62,452 bases of DNA, taken from the NCBI GenBank assembly GCA_937120535.1, contig CAKZJX010000031.1:1-62452 (forward strand), written 5' to 3'. Source of the DNA: an uncultured Anaerolineae bacterium (lineage in GTDB: Bacteria; Chloroflexota; Anaerolineae; Anaerolineales; Villigracilaceae). Both the position numbers and the translations under genes were made by a program. The notes under the pieces are model-generated. The model had not been told where the DNA came from, made no database searches, and saw only the letters and a list, made by a program, of their open reading frames with translations. Each line of letters begins with the position of its first letter. The first letter of the stretch is position 1. Below are positions 16,736 to 25,973 of the stretch, piece by piece.

Positions 16736-18154
16736 ATGAACCACGATTGGAAGCAGAAAATCAACGAACGCTATGAGCAGGAACTACGTAAGGGCGAATT
16801 CTTTTGGCCAGATAGCGTCTTTCGAGATGCTATCGTTGCACTGGGATTGGTGATTCTGTTGCTGTTGCTCGCCACCTTCGTTGGCGTCCCGAACGAACCG
16901 AAAGCCGATCCCGCCGACACCTCCTATCTGCCACGTCCAGAGTGGTACTTCCTGTTCCTGTTCAAATTCTTGGCCCTCTACGGACAGATCCCCCTGCTGG
17001 GCAGGGTTGAATGGTTAGCCACGGTGGTGGTTCCCTTGCTGGCGATCGGCCTGTTGTTGTTCTTGCCCTTTATCGAACGCGGTCGGGATCGGCACTACAC
17101 CAAGCGCGCCATTCCGCTAGCAATCATGGCTTTGATCGTGGTGGATATGGTCAGCCTGACCCTGATGGCCGAGATCCCCACCGTGGCGCCAGAAGACGCT
17201 CCTCTCGGCTGGAAACTCGCCGTGGCACTGCAACCGATCACCGGCCTGGCTATTCCGGGGGTAGGCCTGGTGCTTCTGTTGGTCTTGCCCAAAATCCACC
17301 GTAACGCCACGTGGCGCACGCCGGCCTGGATCGCCGGCATCGGATCGGGATCGATGCTCGTGCTGACAGCGACCATCCTGGTGCTCTACGGCGCGTTCGG
17401 CCCGCCACCGGAAAAGACCGAAGAAGTGCCGGTTACCCTGGCGGAGAAAATCTTGGCCGGCCAAGACCTGTATTCGATCCATTGCGTAGAATGCCACGGC
17501 GACGATGGCAAGGTGACAGTGATCGAGGGCGTAGAGGGACTGGAGGGCAAGCAGATCTCGCCGATCAACAGCCGCGATGTGCTCTATACGGTGAACGACG
17601 CATCGATGGTGGAGATCATCGCCTACGGCCGGCCCGATTCGGGCATGCCCCCGCTCGGCAAGCAGTATAACCCAGAAGGGTTGAGCAAGAGCGAGATCGA
17701 TTACATCGTGCTCTTCATGCGCTACATGTGGGACGACCGCTTCCAGCCGCCGGCCGAGGTGCTGCAGCCGCTATTCCCACCGTTGGCCGCCGGTGAGGTG
17801 CCGTCCTACGAGGTGCACATCGCACCGATCGTCAAACGCTACTGCATCTCCTGTCATCGTCCAGGCAAGGACAACAACAATTACCTGATGACCACCTATG
17901 AGGAAGTCCTGTTCAGCGGCGACAACGCCGACAAAAATGTGGTAGCCGGCGATCCGAATTCCTACCTCCTGCTCACCATCCAGGGACAAGAGATCCTGGA
18001 TGCCGAGGGCAACGTGCTGATCGGGGTCATGCCGCCGCGCGGCACGCTCAAACCCGATGCGATCGACGCTCTTATCCGCTGGGTGATGAACGGCATGCCG
18101 CGCACCGCCGAAGAGGCTGCCCGTCTAACTCCCACACCAACCCCTACGCCCTAA
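16736..18154 (+). CDS. Cytochrome b subunit IV fused to a dihaem cytochrome c domain
   Basis: 472 residues. Residues about 1-220 form a subunit IV/PetD-like part, with the PEW motif at residues 68-70 followed by YFLFLFKFLALYG and further helices. Residues about 230-460 are outside the membrane and contain two haem c sites: CVECH (250-254) and CISCH (370-374). The chain ends in a short TPTPTPTP tail. The protein therefore combines quinol oxidation with the c-type electron exit, replacing a separate cytochrome c1 or f. Third gene of the operon, 9 bases after the b6-like gene, followed by a strong hairpin. Confidence 0.88.
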   Translation: MNHDWKQKINERYEQELRKGEFFWPDSVFRDAIVALGLVILLLLLATFVGVPNEPKADPADTSYLPRPEWYFLFLFKFLALYGQIPLLGRVEWLATVVVPLLAIGLLLFLPFIERGRDRHYTKRAIPLAIMALIVVDMVSLTLMAEIPTVAPEDAPLGWKLAVALQPITGLAIPGVGLVLLLVLPKIHRNATWRTPAWIAGIGSGSMLVLTATILVLYGAFGPPPEKTEEVPVTLAEKILAGQDLYSIHCVECHGDDGKVTVIEGVEGLEGKQISPINSRDVLYTVNDASMVEIIAYGRPDSGMPPLGKQYNPEGLSKSEIDYIVLFMRYMWDDRFQPPAEVLQPLFPPLAAGEVPSYEVHIAPIVKRYCISCHRPGKDNNNYLMTTYEEVLFSGDNADKNVVAGDPNSYLLLTIQGQEILDAEGNVLIGVMPPRGTLKPDAIDALIRWVMNGMPRTAEEAARLTPTPTPTP

Positions 18155-18162
18155 GAGGGTTT

Positions 18163-18215
18163 CCGACGCTGGGGATCGGGCTGCCTCGAACCAGGGGCGG
18201 CCCGATTCTCGTCGG
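18163..18215. terminator. Bipartite hairpin between convergent genes
   Basis: Inner 11-bp stem (18175-18185 with 18196-18206, one G-U pair) inside an outer CCGACG/CGTCGG stem (18163-18168 with 18210-18215). It lies between the stop of the cytochrome operon (18154) and the end of the minus-strand glycosyltransferase gene (18221). Confidence 0.6.
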
Positions 18216-18220
18216 CTCGC

Positions 18221-19285
18221 TCAGCCGAGCAATACTTCCAGGTAAGCATCCACCATCCGATCCAAGCCGAGCAGGGCCTCGGCACGCGCCCGGGCCCCTT
18301 GCTGGAAGCGCGGCAGATCGTCCAGCAAGGAATCAGCAGCTCGGGCCAGGGCAGGAATGTTGGGCCAGTCCAATTGCCAGGGATCGCCTCCGTAGGGAAC
18401 CAATATGCCGCCTTCTTGCCCGACCAACTCGCGCAGCGCACCGCTATCGAAAGCCACCACCGGCAAACCGCAGGCCAGCGCTTCGATCACGGCGTTTGGG
18501 CAAGCCGAGTTGACATCCGCAGAATACAGCAGGTGCGCCGACCGCGCCAGGTAAGGGATTCGATCGCGCGAGATAACGCCAGCAAAGCGGATCGCCAAGG
18601 GAATAGGATGCAGGCAAAACTGATGATCCTGGACGGTGACAGAGTGGCCTTGGCGGCTCAAGAAGCGATACAAGGCCTGTTGGGTAGCCCGATCGGCCAC
18701 GCCGGCGACCATCAGTTCCACGCGCCGGCGCTCTGCCAAGGCCAAGCCCAGGGCGGCAGCATGCAGCAAGCCTACGCTCCAGGGCCCTCCTAGATTGCCC
18801 TCCAACAGCAGGATGCGCAGGCGATCGTCGGGACGATCGTGAGGCCCTTCGGGAGAGAACGCCCGCAAATCCACACCGTTGAGGATGACCGTCGCCGGCG
18901 CACGCACAGCGCCGTACCATGTCTCCCACCAGCGACGAACAAATTGGCTCTGATAGACGATGCGATCGGCCAACCGAGCGCGGATCCACCTCAGCAACAG
19001 GTTGCCGTACTCGGCGCGCAGGTGGTAGACCAGGCCGCTCCAGCGGACGCGCTGGATCCAGTTGATGCCATCCAGGCGCTGTACCAGGCGCACACCTCGA
19101 CGGCGCAGTTGATATAGCTCGGCCAGACGCGAGGTGCCGGCCAGGATCAGCGCAGCATCACACGGGGCGACAGGGTCATAGGTCACCTGCAGGCCGCGGG
19201 CGCGCAGGCCGGCCTCGAACTTCAGACGAAAACCGGCCACCCCGCCAACCCGTTCCACACGAGGGAGAATGCAAATCGTGGGCAT
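18221..19285 (-). CDS. Glycosyltransferase family 4
   Basis: 354 residues, GT-B fold. The N-terminal part has LPRVERVGGVAGFRLKF; the C-terminal half has VILNGVDLRAFSPEGP and VIEALACGLPVVAFDSGAL with the family donor-site glutamate and a loop EGGILVPYGG. The substrate is unknown. ATG at 19285 begins the first strand; an in-frame extension to 19384 is intergenic. It lies 138 bases downstream of the membrane glycosyltransferase gene on the same strand, so the two may be co-transcribed. Confidence 0.75.
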   Translation of the reverse strand: MPTICILPRVERVGGVAGFRLKFEAGLRARGLQVTYDPVAPCDAALILAGTSRLAELYQLRRRGVRLVQRLDGINWIQRVRWSGLVYHLRAEYGNLLLRWIRARLADRIVYQSQFVRRWWETWYGAVRAPATVILNGVDLRAFSPEGPHDRPDDRLRILLLEGNLGGPWSVGLLHAAALGLALAERRRVELMVAGVADRATQQALYRFLSRQGHSVTVQDHQFCLHPIPLAIRFAGVISRDRIPYLARSAHLLYSADVNSACPNAVIEALACGLPVVAFDSGALRELVGQEGGILVPYGGDPWQLDWPNIPALARAADSLLDDLPRFQQGARARAEALLGLDRMVDAYLEVLLG

Positions 19286-19423
19286 ACGAGAGCAACACCT
19301 GAAAGGGAAGATCAACAACCAAGTTGAGAAGATCTGGCTAATCGAGGGGCTCCATCGGTCACCGAGCGCCCCCGCCAGGGCCAAGGACCGCCCGACAGCA
19401 CAAGCACCCCACCCGACAGCCGC

Positions 19424-20992
19424 TCACGGGGAGGCCGGCAGCGGGCGGGTCAGATCATAGATCACAAAGCCTGGCCCCTGGGCAAAAACCGCATAGCCGG
19501 CCAAGCGCTCTTGCAGCTTGGGCTGACGCGCCAGGTCAGCCAGATCGGTGACCAGGAACAGTTCTTTGTTGCTAGCCAGGCGCTCGAACAGTTCGTCGAA
19601 GGTTTTGCCTTGGCCACGCACGGCGCTATGGGCCTGGTCGGTCGAGTCGGGCCAGTTGGTCGCATACGCCCAACCCCAATAGATCAAGGGAAGGCCATAG
19701 TCCTGGGTGAGGGCGACCACGCGCCGGCCGCGGACGAGATCCCCCACTTGGCGCCAGAAATCGGCCTGGGGGCGGTAGTCGGTGGACTTTAGGGTGGAGC
19801 GAATCGTCCATAGGCCGGCAAGCAGGCTAAGGGTCAGGAGGGAAGCGACCAGAAGGCGGTTCAGGCGAGATCGAGAGGCGCAGTCGGCCAGCCGGTCCAG
19901 GATCGCCTCTCCGAGCGGAGTCAAGGACAGCGCCGCAATCGGGATGAGAGGCAGGTTGTAGTAGTCGTGGGTGGAGACGTGGTAGTTGAAGAACACGGCA
20001 AAGGCCAGGTAGCTTCCCCATAGGCCGAGGAGCAGGGCGCGGGCGGAGAGGCGTTGGATGGTCAATAGGCCCGCCAAGGCCAAAGGCACGGCGACCAACC
20101 CCAGCACGTTGTGCAGCATTTGGGCCCATCCTAGATACATGGAGGGCGAAAGGAAGAGAGCCGGCAGGAAGCGACCGCCAAACTGCTGTCCGAGGAAGCC
20201 GCGGCTCAGGCCGTAGATCACCCAGGCTGCGCCGGGCAGCGCGCCCAGTATGGCCATCATCCACAGCTGAGGGTGACGGATGAGAGAGCGCAGGGAAGTC
20301 CAGCCGAGAGCAGCGCCCAACCCCCCACCGATAACAAAGAAGGCGGCCGGCAGTTTGACGAAAATAGCCAGGCCACCTAACAGGGCAGCCAATAGGGCAT
20401 AGCGCCTGGAGGCACGGCGATCGACGCCGGCCGAATCGGCAAATGCAGCCTGGGCCCAGCGGTGGACGGCCCACCAAAAGCCGATGGTGAGCATTAGCAT
20501 CAGCGAGTCGGGCTGAAAGGATCGGCTGGCTAGCACGCCGTAGGGCAGGAGCAGGTAGAAGGCTAAGGTAAAAAGCGGCGCCTCTGGGCCGGCCGAGCCG
20601 CTCGAAGCGGAGGCTGGAGGAGCCCGTCCGAATAAGTCCCGGCTCAATAGGTAGAGAAAGAGGCCACCGATCAGCCAGCAGAGCGTCGAATACAAGCGAG
20701 GCACCCACAACTGTTCTCCGGTGACCTGCCAGGTGAGGGCGGCGAGGCGCTCGAGAATCTCCGGCTCGATAGTGGGGCGTAGCTTGGCCTGTTGGATGGC
20801 AAAGCGATGCTGTTCAGCCGGCGCCTCAGGCCAGGCAGCATAGTACAGCCCTCGGGCTTTGATGGCCGAAAACAGTTGACGGGTAGGGTGAAATTCCAGC
20901 GGAAGATCGGTCAAGTCGTACAGGCGGATGAGCAGACCCGAAGCCAATACGATAAGTACCATCCAGCGGCGAAAACAACCGAAGCAGGACAT
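19424..20992 (-). CDS. Multi-spanning glycosyltransferase, PMT/ArnT type (GT39/GT83-like)
   Basis: 522 residues with about 10-12 transmembrane segments. The N-terminus LIRLYDLTDLPLEFHPTRQL resembles the first external loop of dolichyl/undecaprenyl-phosphate mannosyltransferases and ArnT, where an acidic residue acts as catalytic base (here probably E33 or near D26; not certain). The C-terminal 100 residues are soluble. It would transfer sugar from a polyprenyl phosphate carrier at the outer face of the membrane. The ATG at 20992 lies 6 bases after a TATAAT box. Confidence 0.72.
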   Translation of the reverse strand: MSCFGCFRRWMVLIVLASGLLIRLYDLTDLPLEFHPTRQLFSAIKARGLYYAAWPEAPAEQHRFAIQQAKLRPTIEPEILERLAALTWQVTGEQLWVPRLYSTLCWLIGGLFLYLLSRDLFGRAPPASASSGSAGPEAPLFTLAFYLLLPYGVLASRSFQPDSLMLMLTIGFWWAVHRWAQAAFADSAGVDRRASRRYALLAALLGGLAIFVKLPAAFFVIGGGLGAALGWTSLRSLIRHPQLWMMAILGALPGAAWVIYGLSRGFLGQQFGGRFLPALFLSPSMYLGWAQMLHNVLGLVAVPLALAGLLTIQRLSARALLLGLWGSYLAFAVFFNYHVSTHDYYNLPLIPIAALSLTPLGEAILDRLADCASRSRLNRLLVASLLTLSLLAGLWTIRSTLKSTDYRPQADFWRQVGDLVRGRRVVALTQDYGLPLIYWGWAYATNWPDSTDQAHSAVRGQGKTFDELFERLASNKELFLVTDLADLARQPKLQERLAGYAVFAQGPGFVIYDLTRPLPASP

Positions 20993-20998
20993 GGGGAC

Positions 20999-21004
20999 AT
21001 TATA
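20999..21004 (-). promoter_or_regulatory. -10 box (TATAAT, minus strand), leaderless arrangement, PMT-like gene
   Basis: On the minus strand GTATAAT is followed after 6 bases (GTCCCC) by the ATG at 20992. It is divergent from the sbcC promoter about 50 bases away. Confidence 0.6.
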
Positions 21005-21050
21005 CAGCGTTCAAGTGGAGCAGGGGTCAGCGGGTGAGCGACGAAAACGG

Positions 21051-21056
21051 TATAAT
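21051..21056 (+). promoter_or_regulatory. -10 box (TATAAT), leaderless arrangement, sbcC
   Basis: CGGTATAAT is followed after 9 bases by the sbcC ATG at 21066; no Shine-Dalgarno sequence fits in between. Confidence 0.55.
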
Positions 21057-21065
21057 TTACCCCAT

Positions 21066-23177
21066 ATGATTCCCATCTCGTTGCGCATCTCCGGCTTTCT
21101 CTCGTATCGTCAACCGGTGGAGCTGAATTTTCGATCGTTCGACCTGGCGTGCATTTCAGGTCACAACGGCGCCGGCAAATCGTCTCTGCTGGATGCGATC
21201 ACTTGGGTGCTGTTTGGCGAGGCGCGCAGCAAGGATAAAGAGACCATTATCAACCTCCAATCCAAAGTGGCCGAGGTGACATTGGTGTTCGAGTATGAGG
21301 GCAATATATATCGCGTGCAGCGGACGGCGCCGCGCGGCAAGACCACGCTGCTGGAATTTCAGATTTGGGAAGCCGATCTGGAATCGGACCCTGATCCACC
21401 GGCGCACCCCAGATCGGACTTCTCCACCCCTGGACGCTGGAGGCCCCTCACCGAGAAGTCCCTGCGCGAGACCCAAGCCCGTATCGAGCAAACCCTGCGT
21501 TTGGACTACGATACGTTCATCAACGCCTCATTCTTCTTGCAGGGAAAAGCCGATCAGTTCGCCCAAAAGAGGCCAGCCGAGCGCAAGGCCGTGCTCTCCA
21601 GCGTCCTCGACCTGGACGTGTGGGAAACCTATCGCGAACGCGCGGCAGAACGCCGTCGAGAGGTTGAAAAGGAAGTGAGCGCCATCGATCGCTTGGTGGC
21701 TGATCTCGATGCCGAGCTGGCCGAAGAGGGGCTGCGCCGGCGGCGCCTGCAGGCCCTGGAGGCCGAGTTGCAGCAGCTCCAGGCGGCGCGCCAAGCCCAA
21801 GAGCAGGCCCTGGAACGCCTGCGCCAGATTGCCGCCTCGCTCGATCAGCGCTTGGCCGAGGAGCGAGCACGCCTGGAGGAAGAACACCGTAGCCTGTTGG
21901 AACAAGAGAAAGCGATGCGCGAGCAGGCTGCTTCGCTGGAGCGCTGGACGGCCCAACACAAGCAGGACCAGGCCGAGTTGGCGCAGATCGAAGCCGCTCT
22001 GGGCCGGCGCGGTGAACTGGAACAGGAACGCAACACCGCCCGCGAGGAAGCCTCTGCCTTAGAAGCCGAAAACAAACTGCTCAAGCGCGAGATGGATGAC
22101 CTAAAAGCACGCCTCGATCGCCTGGCGCAGGCCAAGGGAGCCGAATGCCCCTTGTGTGGCCAGCCCTTGAGCGCAGAGCATCGCCGCCAGACCTTGGAAC
22201 AGCTGACCGAACAAGGAAAAGCCCGCGGCAACCGCTACCGCGCCAACCAAGCCCGCATCGAACAACTCAAACAGGCCATTGCCGGATATGATGCTCACCT
22301 GGCCCGCATGAACGCCGACGAAACCAAACGGCTCACCCTGACCTCCCGCCTCGGCCAATTGACCGAACGGATCGAGGCGGCTCGAACGGCCCTGTCCCGC
22401 TGGGAAGCAAAAGACGCACCTCGCCTGCGCGAAGTTGAAGCCTTGCTCTCCGAGGAGCGCTATGCCGCCGCGGCCCAACTTCCTGCCGTCAATTTGGAGG
22501 AGGCCGAACGTGCCCTGTTGCGGCTAAAAGAAGAAGAGAACAAAAAGCACCAAGAAGTGGGCGGCGCACGACAGTTGGTCGAGGTCCTCGAGACTCTGCG
22601 CGCTCGCAAGCAGAGCCTACAAGCCGAACGCCAGGCCAAGGCGCTGCTGGTCGCCCGCTACAAAACCCTGGAGCGCGCCTTTAGCAAGGATGGAATCCCC
22701 ACCCTGCTGATCGAACAAGCCCTGCCGCAGATCGAGGCCCGCGCCAATGAATTGCTCGACCGCCTGACTGACGGCCGGATGAGCATCCGCTTCATCACCC
22801 AGAGCGAATACAAAGATGCTCGGCGCACCGACCTGAAGGAAACGCTGGACATCTTGATCAGCGACGGCGCCGGCGCGCGGCCCTACGAACTCTATTCCGG
22901 CGGCGAGGCCTTCCGTGTCAACTTTGCCATCCGCTTGGCCTTGTCCGAGTTCCTGGCTCGCCGTCGCGGGGCCCGTCTGCAAACGCTGGTGATCGACGAA
23001 GGCTTTGGCTCGCAAGATGCCCAAGGCCGTCAACGCTTGGTGGAAGCCATCAACGCCGTTCGCGGCGATTTTGCCAAGATCCTGGTCATCACCCACCTGG
23101 ATGATCTCAAGGATGCCTTTCCGACCCGCATCGAAGTTGAAAAGACGCAGAACGGGTCACAAATTCGAGTGTTCTGA
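21066..23177 (+). CDS. sbcC: SbcC/Rad50-type SMC ATPase
   Basis: 703 residues. Walker A GHNGAGKSSLLDA (residues about 32-44) follows a typical LRISGFLSYRQPVELNF start. A long heptad-rich coiled coil is interrupted near residue 360 by a zinc-hook motif CPLCGQPL. The C-terminal lobe has the signature region SGGEAFRVNFAIRLALSE and Walker B LVIDEGFGSQD (about 640-650). With SbcD/Mre11 it forms a nuclease that processes DNA ends and hairpins. At about 700 residues it is shorter than E. coli SbcC but normal for Rad50-like proteins of this phylum. No sbcD gene is in the window. Confidence 0.9.
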   Translation: MIPISLRISGFLSYRQPVELNFRSFDLACISGHNGAGKSSLLDAITWVLFGEARSKDKETIINLQSKVAEVTLVFEYEGNIYRVQRTAPRGKTTLLEFQIWEADLESDPDPPAHPRSDFSTPGRWRPLTEKSLRETQARIEQTLRLDYDTFINASFFLQGKADQFAQKRPAERKAVLSSVLDLDVWETYRERAAERRREVEKEVSAIDRLVADLDAELAEEGLRRRRLQALEAELQQLQAARQAQEQALERLRQIAASLDQRLAEERARLEEEHRSLLEQEKAMREQAASLERWTAQHKQDQAELAQIEAALGRRGELEQERNTAREEASALEAENKLLKREMDDLKARLDRLAQAKGAECPLCGQPLSAEHRRQTLEQLTEQGKARGNRYRANQARIEQLKQAIAGYDAHLARMNADETKRLTLTSRLGQLTERIEAARTALSRWEAKDAPRLREVEALLSEERYAAAAQLPAVNLEEAERALLRLKEEENKKHQEVGGARQLVEVLETLRARKQSLQAERQAKALLVARYKTLERAFSKDGIPTLLIEQALPQIEARANELLDRLTDGRMSIRFITQSEYKDARRTDLKETLDILISDGAGARPYELYSGGEAFRVNFAIRLALSEFLARRRGARLQTLVIDEGFGSQDAQGRQRLVEAINAVRGDFAKILVITHLDDLKDAFPTRIEVEKTQNGSQIRVF

Positions 23178-23203
23178 TCGTTTCTCAGCCTATTCCGCCC
23201 TGA

Positions 23204-23209
23204 TATAAT
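23204..23209 (+). promoter_or_regulatory. -10 box (TATAAT), likely leaderless GTG start
   Basis: TGATATAAT is followed after 8 bases by an in-frame GTG at 23218. The alternative ATG at 23233 would give a 15-20 base leader without a clear Shine-Dalgarno sequence. Confidence 0.5.
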
Positions 23210-23217
23210 CTTTGCCT

Positions 23218-24729
23218 GTGAAGCCTTCGCCCATGACCTATGACGTGATCGTGATCGGCGCCGGCCACAACGGCTTGACCGCCGCCGCCTACTTGGCGAA
23301 ACAAGGGAAGCGCATTCTGGTGCTGGAGCGCCGTCCCCAGATCGGTGGTTCAGTGGTCACCGAAGAATTCAGCGAGGGATTCCGCGTCGATTCGGTCTGG
23401 GCCGGCGGCCGGCTGCGCCCCGCCATCGAGCGCGAACTTCGCCTGAACCGCTACGGCTGGCAGCCCGACCCTGCGCCAGCCCCCTTCGCTCTGTTCCACG
23501 ACGACTCGACCCCTCTAGTGTTCGACCCTGACCCGCTCCAAGCCGCCCAAGCCATTCGGCGCTTCTCCGAGCGCGACGCGGCGCGCTGGCCCGAATTTGT
23601 GCGCTTCCTGGACCGCGCTGCCTACCTGCTGGACGTGACCTACGAGACCATCATGCCGCGCCTGCCGCGCAGCTTCACCCTGGCTGAAGGCTATGGTCTG
23701 CTAGAGTGGGCCCTCGAGCTGCGCCTGGCCGGCCGTCGCGAAATGTTGCACTTCATCCGCGCCCTGCCGATGACCGCCCTCGAATTGGCCGAAGAATCTT
23801 TCGAATCGGAGCCGGTGCGAGCAGCTGTGGCAGCCCTCGCCATCCACAGCCACACGCTGGGGCCGTTCTCGGCCGGCACCGGCTACACCCTGATCCACAA
23901 CTGGCTCAACCGCGGCGGCATGGCCCACCCCAACGTTGGCAAAGCTGGCCAACTCACCCAAGCCCTGGCCCAGACCGTCACCACCCACGGCGGCCAGATC
24001 CGCACCCAAGCCGAAGTCACTCGCATCCTGATAGACACCTATACCTGCCGCGGCGTTGCCCTGAGCGATGGCAGCGAGATCTCAGCCCGCGCTGTACTTT
24101 CCACCGCCGACCCCAAACGCACCTTCTTCGCCCTGGTCGGCGCGGTCTACCTGCCGACCGAGTTTGTAGCCGCCGTGCGCTCGATCAAGATGCGTGGCGC
24201 GGCTGCCCGAGTGCACCTGCTCACCGATGGCCAGCACGGTCTGCCCGCGGGCACCATAGCCGTTGCCCCTTCGGTCACCTACCTAGAGCGAGCCTACGAC
24301 GCCGCCAAATACAACCAGATGTCCGAGCGGCCGTTTGTGGAAGCCACCGTTTCTGGAAACGTGATCAGCCTCTTCGTCCAATTCGTCCCCTATACTTGGG
24401 ATGCACCCCCGCAAGCGGCCCGCTCCATCGTCCTGCAGCGCGCTCTAGAGGTGCTAGCTCCATACGCCCCACGCCTGGCCTCCTCGATCCGACAGAGCGT
24501 TGTCCTGCTCCCTCAAGACCTGGAAGAAACCTACAGCTTGACCGAAGGCGACCTGAACCACGGCCAGCTCATGCTCGACCAGTTCCTCTTCATGCGCCCG
24601 CTTCCGGGCTGGTCCAACCACAAGACGCCGATCGACAACCTATACCTAGGCGGCAGCGGCGTGCACGGTGGAGGAGGCGTCTCGGGCACGGCCGGCCGCA
24701 ATGCTGCCCGTGTGTTGCGCCGCCTATGA
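23218..24729 (+). CDS. FAD-dependent oxidoreductase, phytoene desaturase (CrtI)/PYROXD2-like
   Basis: 503 residues (GTG start; 498 if the ATG at 23233 is used). N-terminal FAD motif YDVIVIGAGHNGLTAAAYLA followed by VLERRPQIGGSVVTEEF, as in CrtI-type desaturases and isomerases. The C-terminus has LYLGGSGVHGGGGVSGTAGRNAA, the second FAD-contact motif. The closest match by feel is the PYROXD2 branch, whose substrates are mostly unknown, so a carotenoid role is not certain. The stop overlaps the start of a GT2 gene that resembles carotenoid glycosyltransferases, which supports a lipid or carotenoid pathway. Confidence 0.72.
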   Translation: MKPSPMTYDVIVIGAGHNGLTAAAYLAKQGKRILVLERRPQIGGSVVTEEFSEGFRVDSVWAGGRLRPAIERELRLNRYGWQPDPAPAPFALFHDDSTPLVFDPDPLQAAQAIRRFSERDAARWPEFVRFLDRAAYLLDVTYETIMPRLPRSFTLAEGYGLLEWALELRLAGRREMLHFIRALPMTALELAEESFESEPVRAAVAALAIHSHTLGPFSAGTGYTLIHNWLNRGGMAHPNVGKAGQLTQALAQTVTTHGGQIRTQAEVTRILIDTYTCRGVALSDGSEISARAVLSTADPKRTFFALVGAVYLPTEFVAAVRSIKMRGAAARVHLLTDGQHGLPAGTIAVAPSVTYLERAYDAAKYNQMSERPFVEATVSGNVISLFVQFVPYTWDAPPQAARSIVLQRALEVLAPYAPRLASSIRQSVVLLPQDLEETYSLTEGDLNHGQLMLDQFLFMRPLPGWSNHKTPIDNLYLGGSGVHGGGGVSGTAGRNAARVLRRL

Positions 24730-25889
24730 TCGCCTTCCTTCTCTCCTTCGCCGCCCTGGGGATCGGCTTGATCATCCTGCGCTGGATTCATTCCCAACAC
24801 CGGATGGATGTAGTCGTCACCCCGGCGCACGTCCAGCCGCCGGCCCCCTTGATCAGCTTATGCGTGCCGGCCCGCAACGAGGAGCGCAACATCGCCCGCT
24901 GTTTAAAGGCCCTGCTCGCCCAGACTTACCCGAACCTGGAGATCATCGTTGTAGACGACCGATCGACCGACTCCACCCCGCGCATCCTCGACGACCTGGC
25001 CCAATGCGACCCCCGTCTGCGGGTCATCCACGGTTCCGAACTCCCCCCAGGCTGGGCCGGCAAACCCTATGCCCTCCACCAAGCCTCGGCCGTTGCCCGC
25101 GGCGAATGGCTATGCTTCGTGGATGCCGACACCTTCCTCGCCCCCCACGCCCTAGCCTCCTGCTACCTCAAAGCCCTGGAGACCAAGGCAGACCTATTCA
25201 CCATCCTGACCTACCAAGAACTGGGCACCTTCTGGGAAAAAACCCTCATGCCCTTGGTGTTGACCGCCATGTCGGTAGGCTTCCCACCGCGCCGCGTGAA
25301 CGACCCTCGCCGGCCCGATGCCGTGGCTAATGGCCAATTCATCCTCATTCGGCGGGCGGTCTATCAGGACCTCGGCGGCCATGCAGCCGTACGCGACCAG
25401 ATCGTAGAAGACAAAGCTCTAGCCGAGCACGTCAAACGGAACGGCTACCGCCTGATACTAGCCGACGGACAACAAATAGCCCGCACCCGCATGTATCGCT
25501 CCCTGCCCGAGATGTGGGAAGGTTGGACGAAGAACATCTACCTCGGCCTGCGCGATCGTCCCTCGCTGCTCCTGTTGGGAGCGTTTGGGGCCGCCCTGGC
25601 CTGGCTAGCGGCGTTGGTTCTACCGCTCTGGCCATTGCTCGGCCTGGCGTGGTACCTACAAGGCGGTGGAGGGCCGGCCCTGGGCGTAATCGTCCACCCC
25701 CTGATCCTATGGGGCGCCCTGCTCTGGGAACGGGCCAACGCCTGTGCCGCCCTGGGCATCCCGCGCCGCTACAGCCTCACCACTCCCTTGGGAGCAGCGG
25801 TATTTGCCGCCATTATGCTCGTCTCCGCCTGGAACGTGATCTCAGGCCGCGGCATCCGCTGGAAAGGACGTCACTACGCCGTTTCCTAA
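24726..25889 (+). CDS. Membrane-associated glycosyltransferase family 2 (CrtQ-like)
   Basis: 387 residues. An N-terminal helix (IAFLLSFAALGIGLIIL) precedes a GT-A domain with ISLCVPARNEERNIARCL, IVVDDRSTDSTPRIL, the DxD-like FVDADTFL, and a basic-acidic QIVEDKALAEHVKRNGYR region. Two or three transmembrane segments follow (about 275-300, 305-330 and 350-375). This layout matches 4,4'-diaponeurosporenoate glycosyltransferase-like and hopanoid HpnB-like enzymes. The ATG overlaps the oxidoreductase stop (ATGA). Substrate is inferred from context only. Confidence 0.75.
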   Translation: MIAFLLSFAALGIGLIILRWIHSQHRMDVVVTPAHVQPPAPLISLCVPARNEERNIARCLKALLAQTYPNLEIIVVDDRSTDSTPRILDDLAQCDPRLRVIHGSELPPGWAGKPYALHQASAVARGEWLCFVDADTFLAPHALASCYLKALETKADLFTILTYQELGTFWEKTLMPLVLTAMSVGFPPRRVNDPRRPDAVANGQFILIRRAVYQDLGGHAAVRDQIVEDKALAEHVKRNGYRLILADGQQIARTRMYRSLPEMWEGWTKNIYLGLRDRPSLLLLGAFGAALAWLAALVLPLWPLLGLAWYLQGGGGPALGVIVHPLILWGALLWERANACAALGIPRRYSLTTPLGAAVFAAIMLVSAWNVISGRGIRWKGRHYAVS

Positions 25890-25973
25890 TCGGACTCTTT
25901 GGAAGTTTCTCCTGAGCTGACCCCATCTATAGGATGGACAACCTGCACGACTTTCTGCCAAAGGAGCAATCTC

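Noticed and set aside
21066-23177. Search for a partner sbcD/mre11 next to sbcC
   Set aside because: None of the neighbouring genes has phosphoesterase motifs; the partner must be elsewhere, so no system is claimed.
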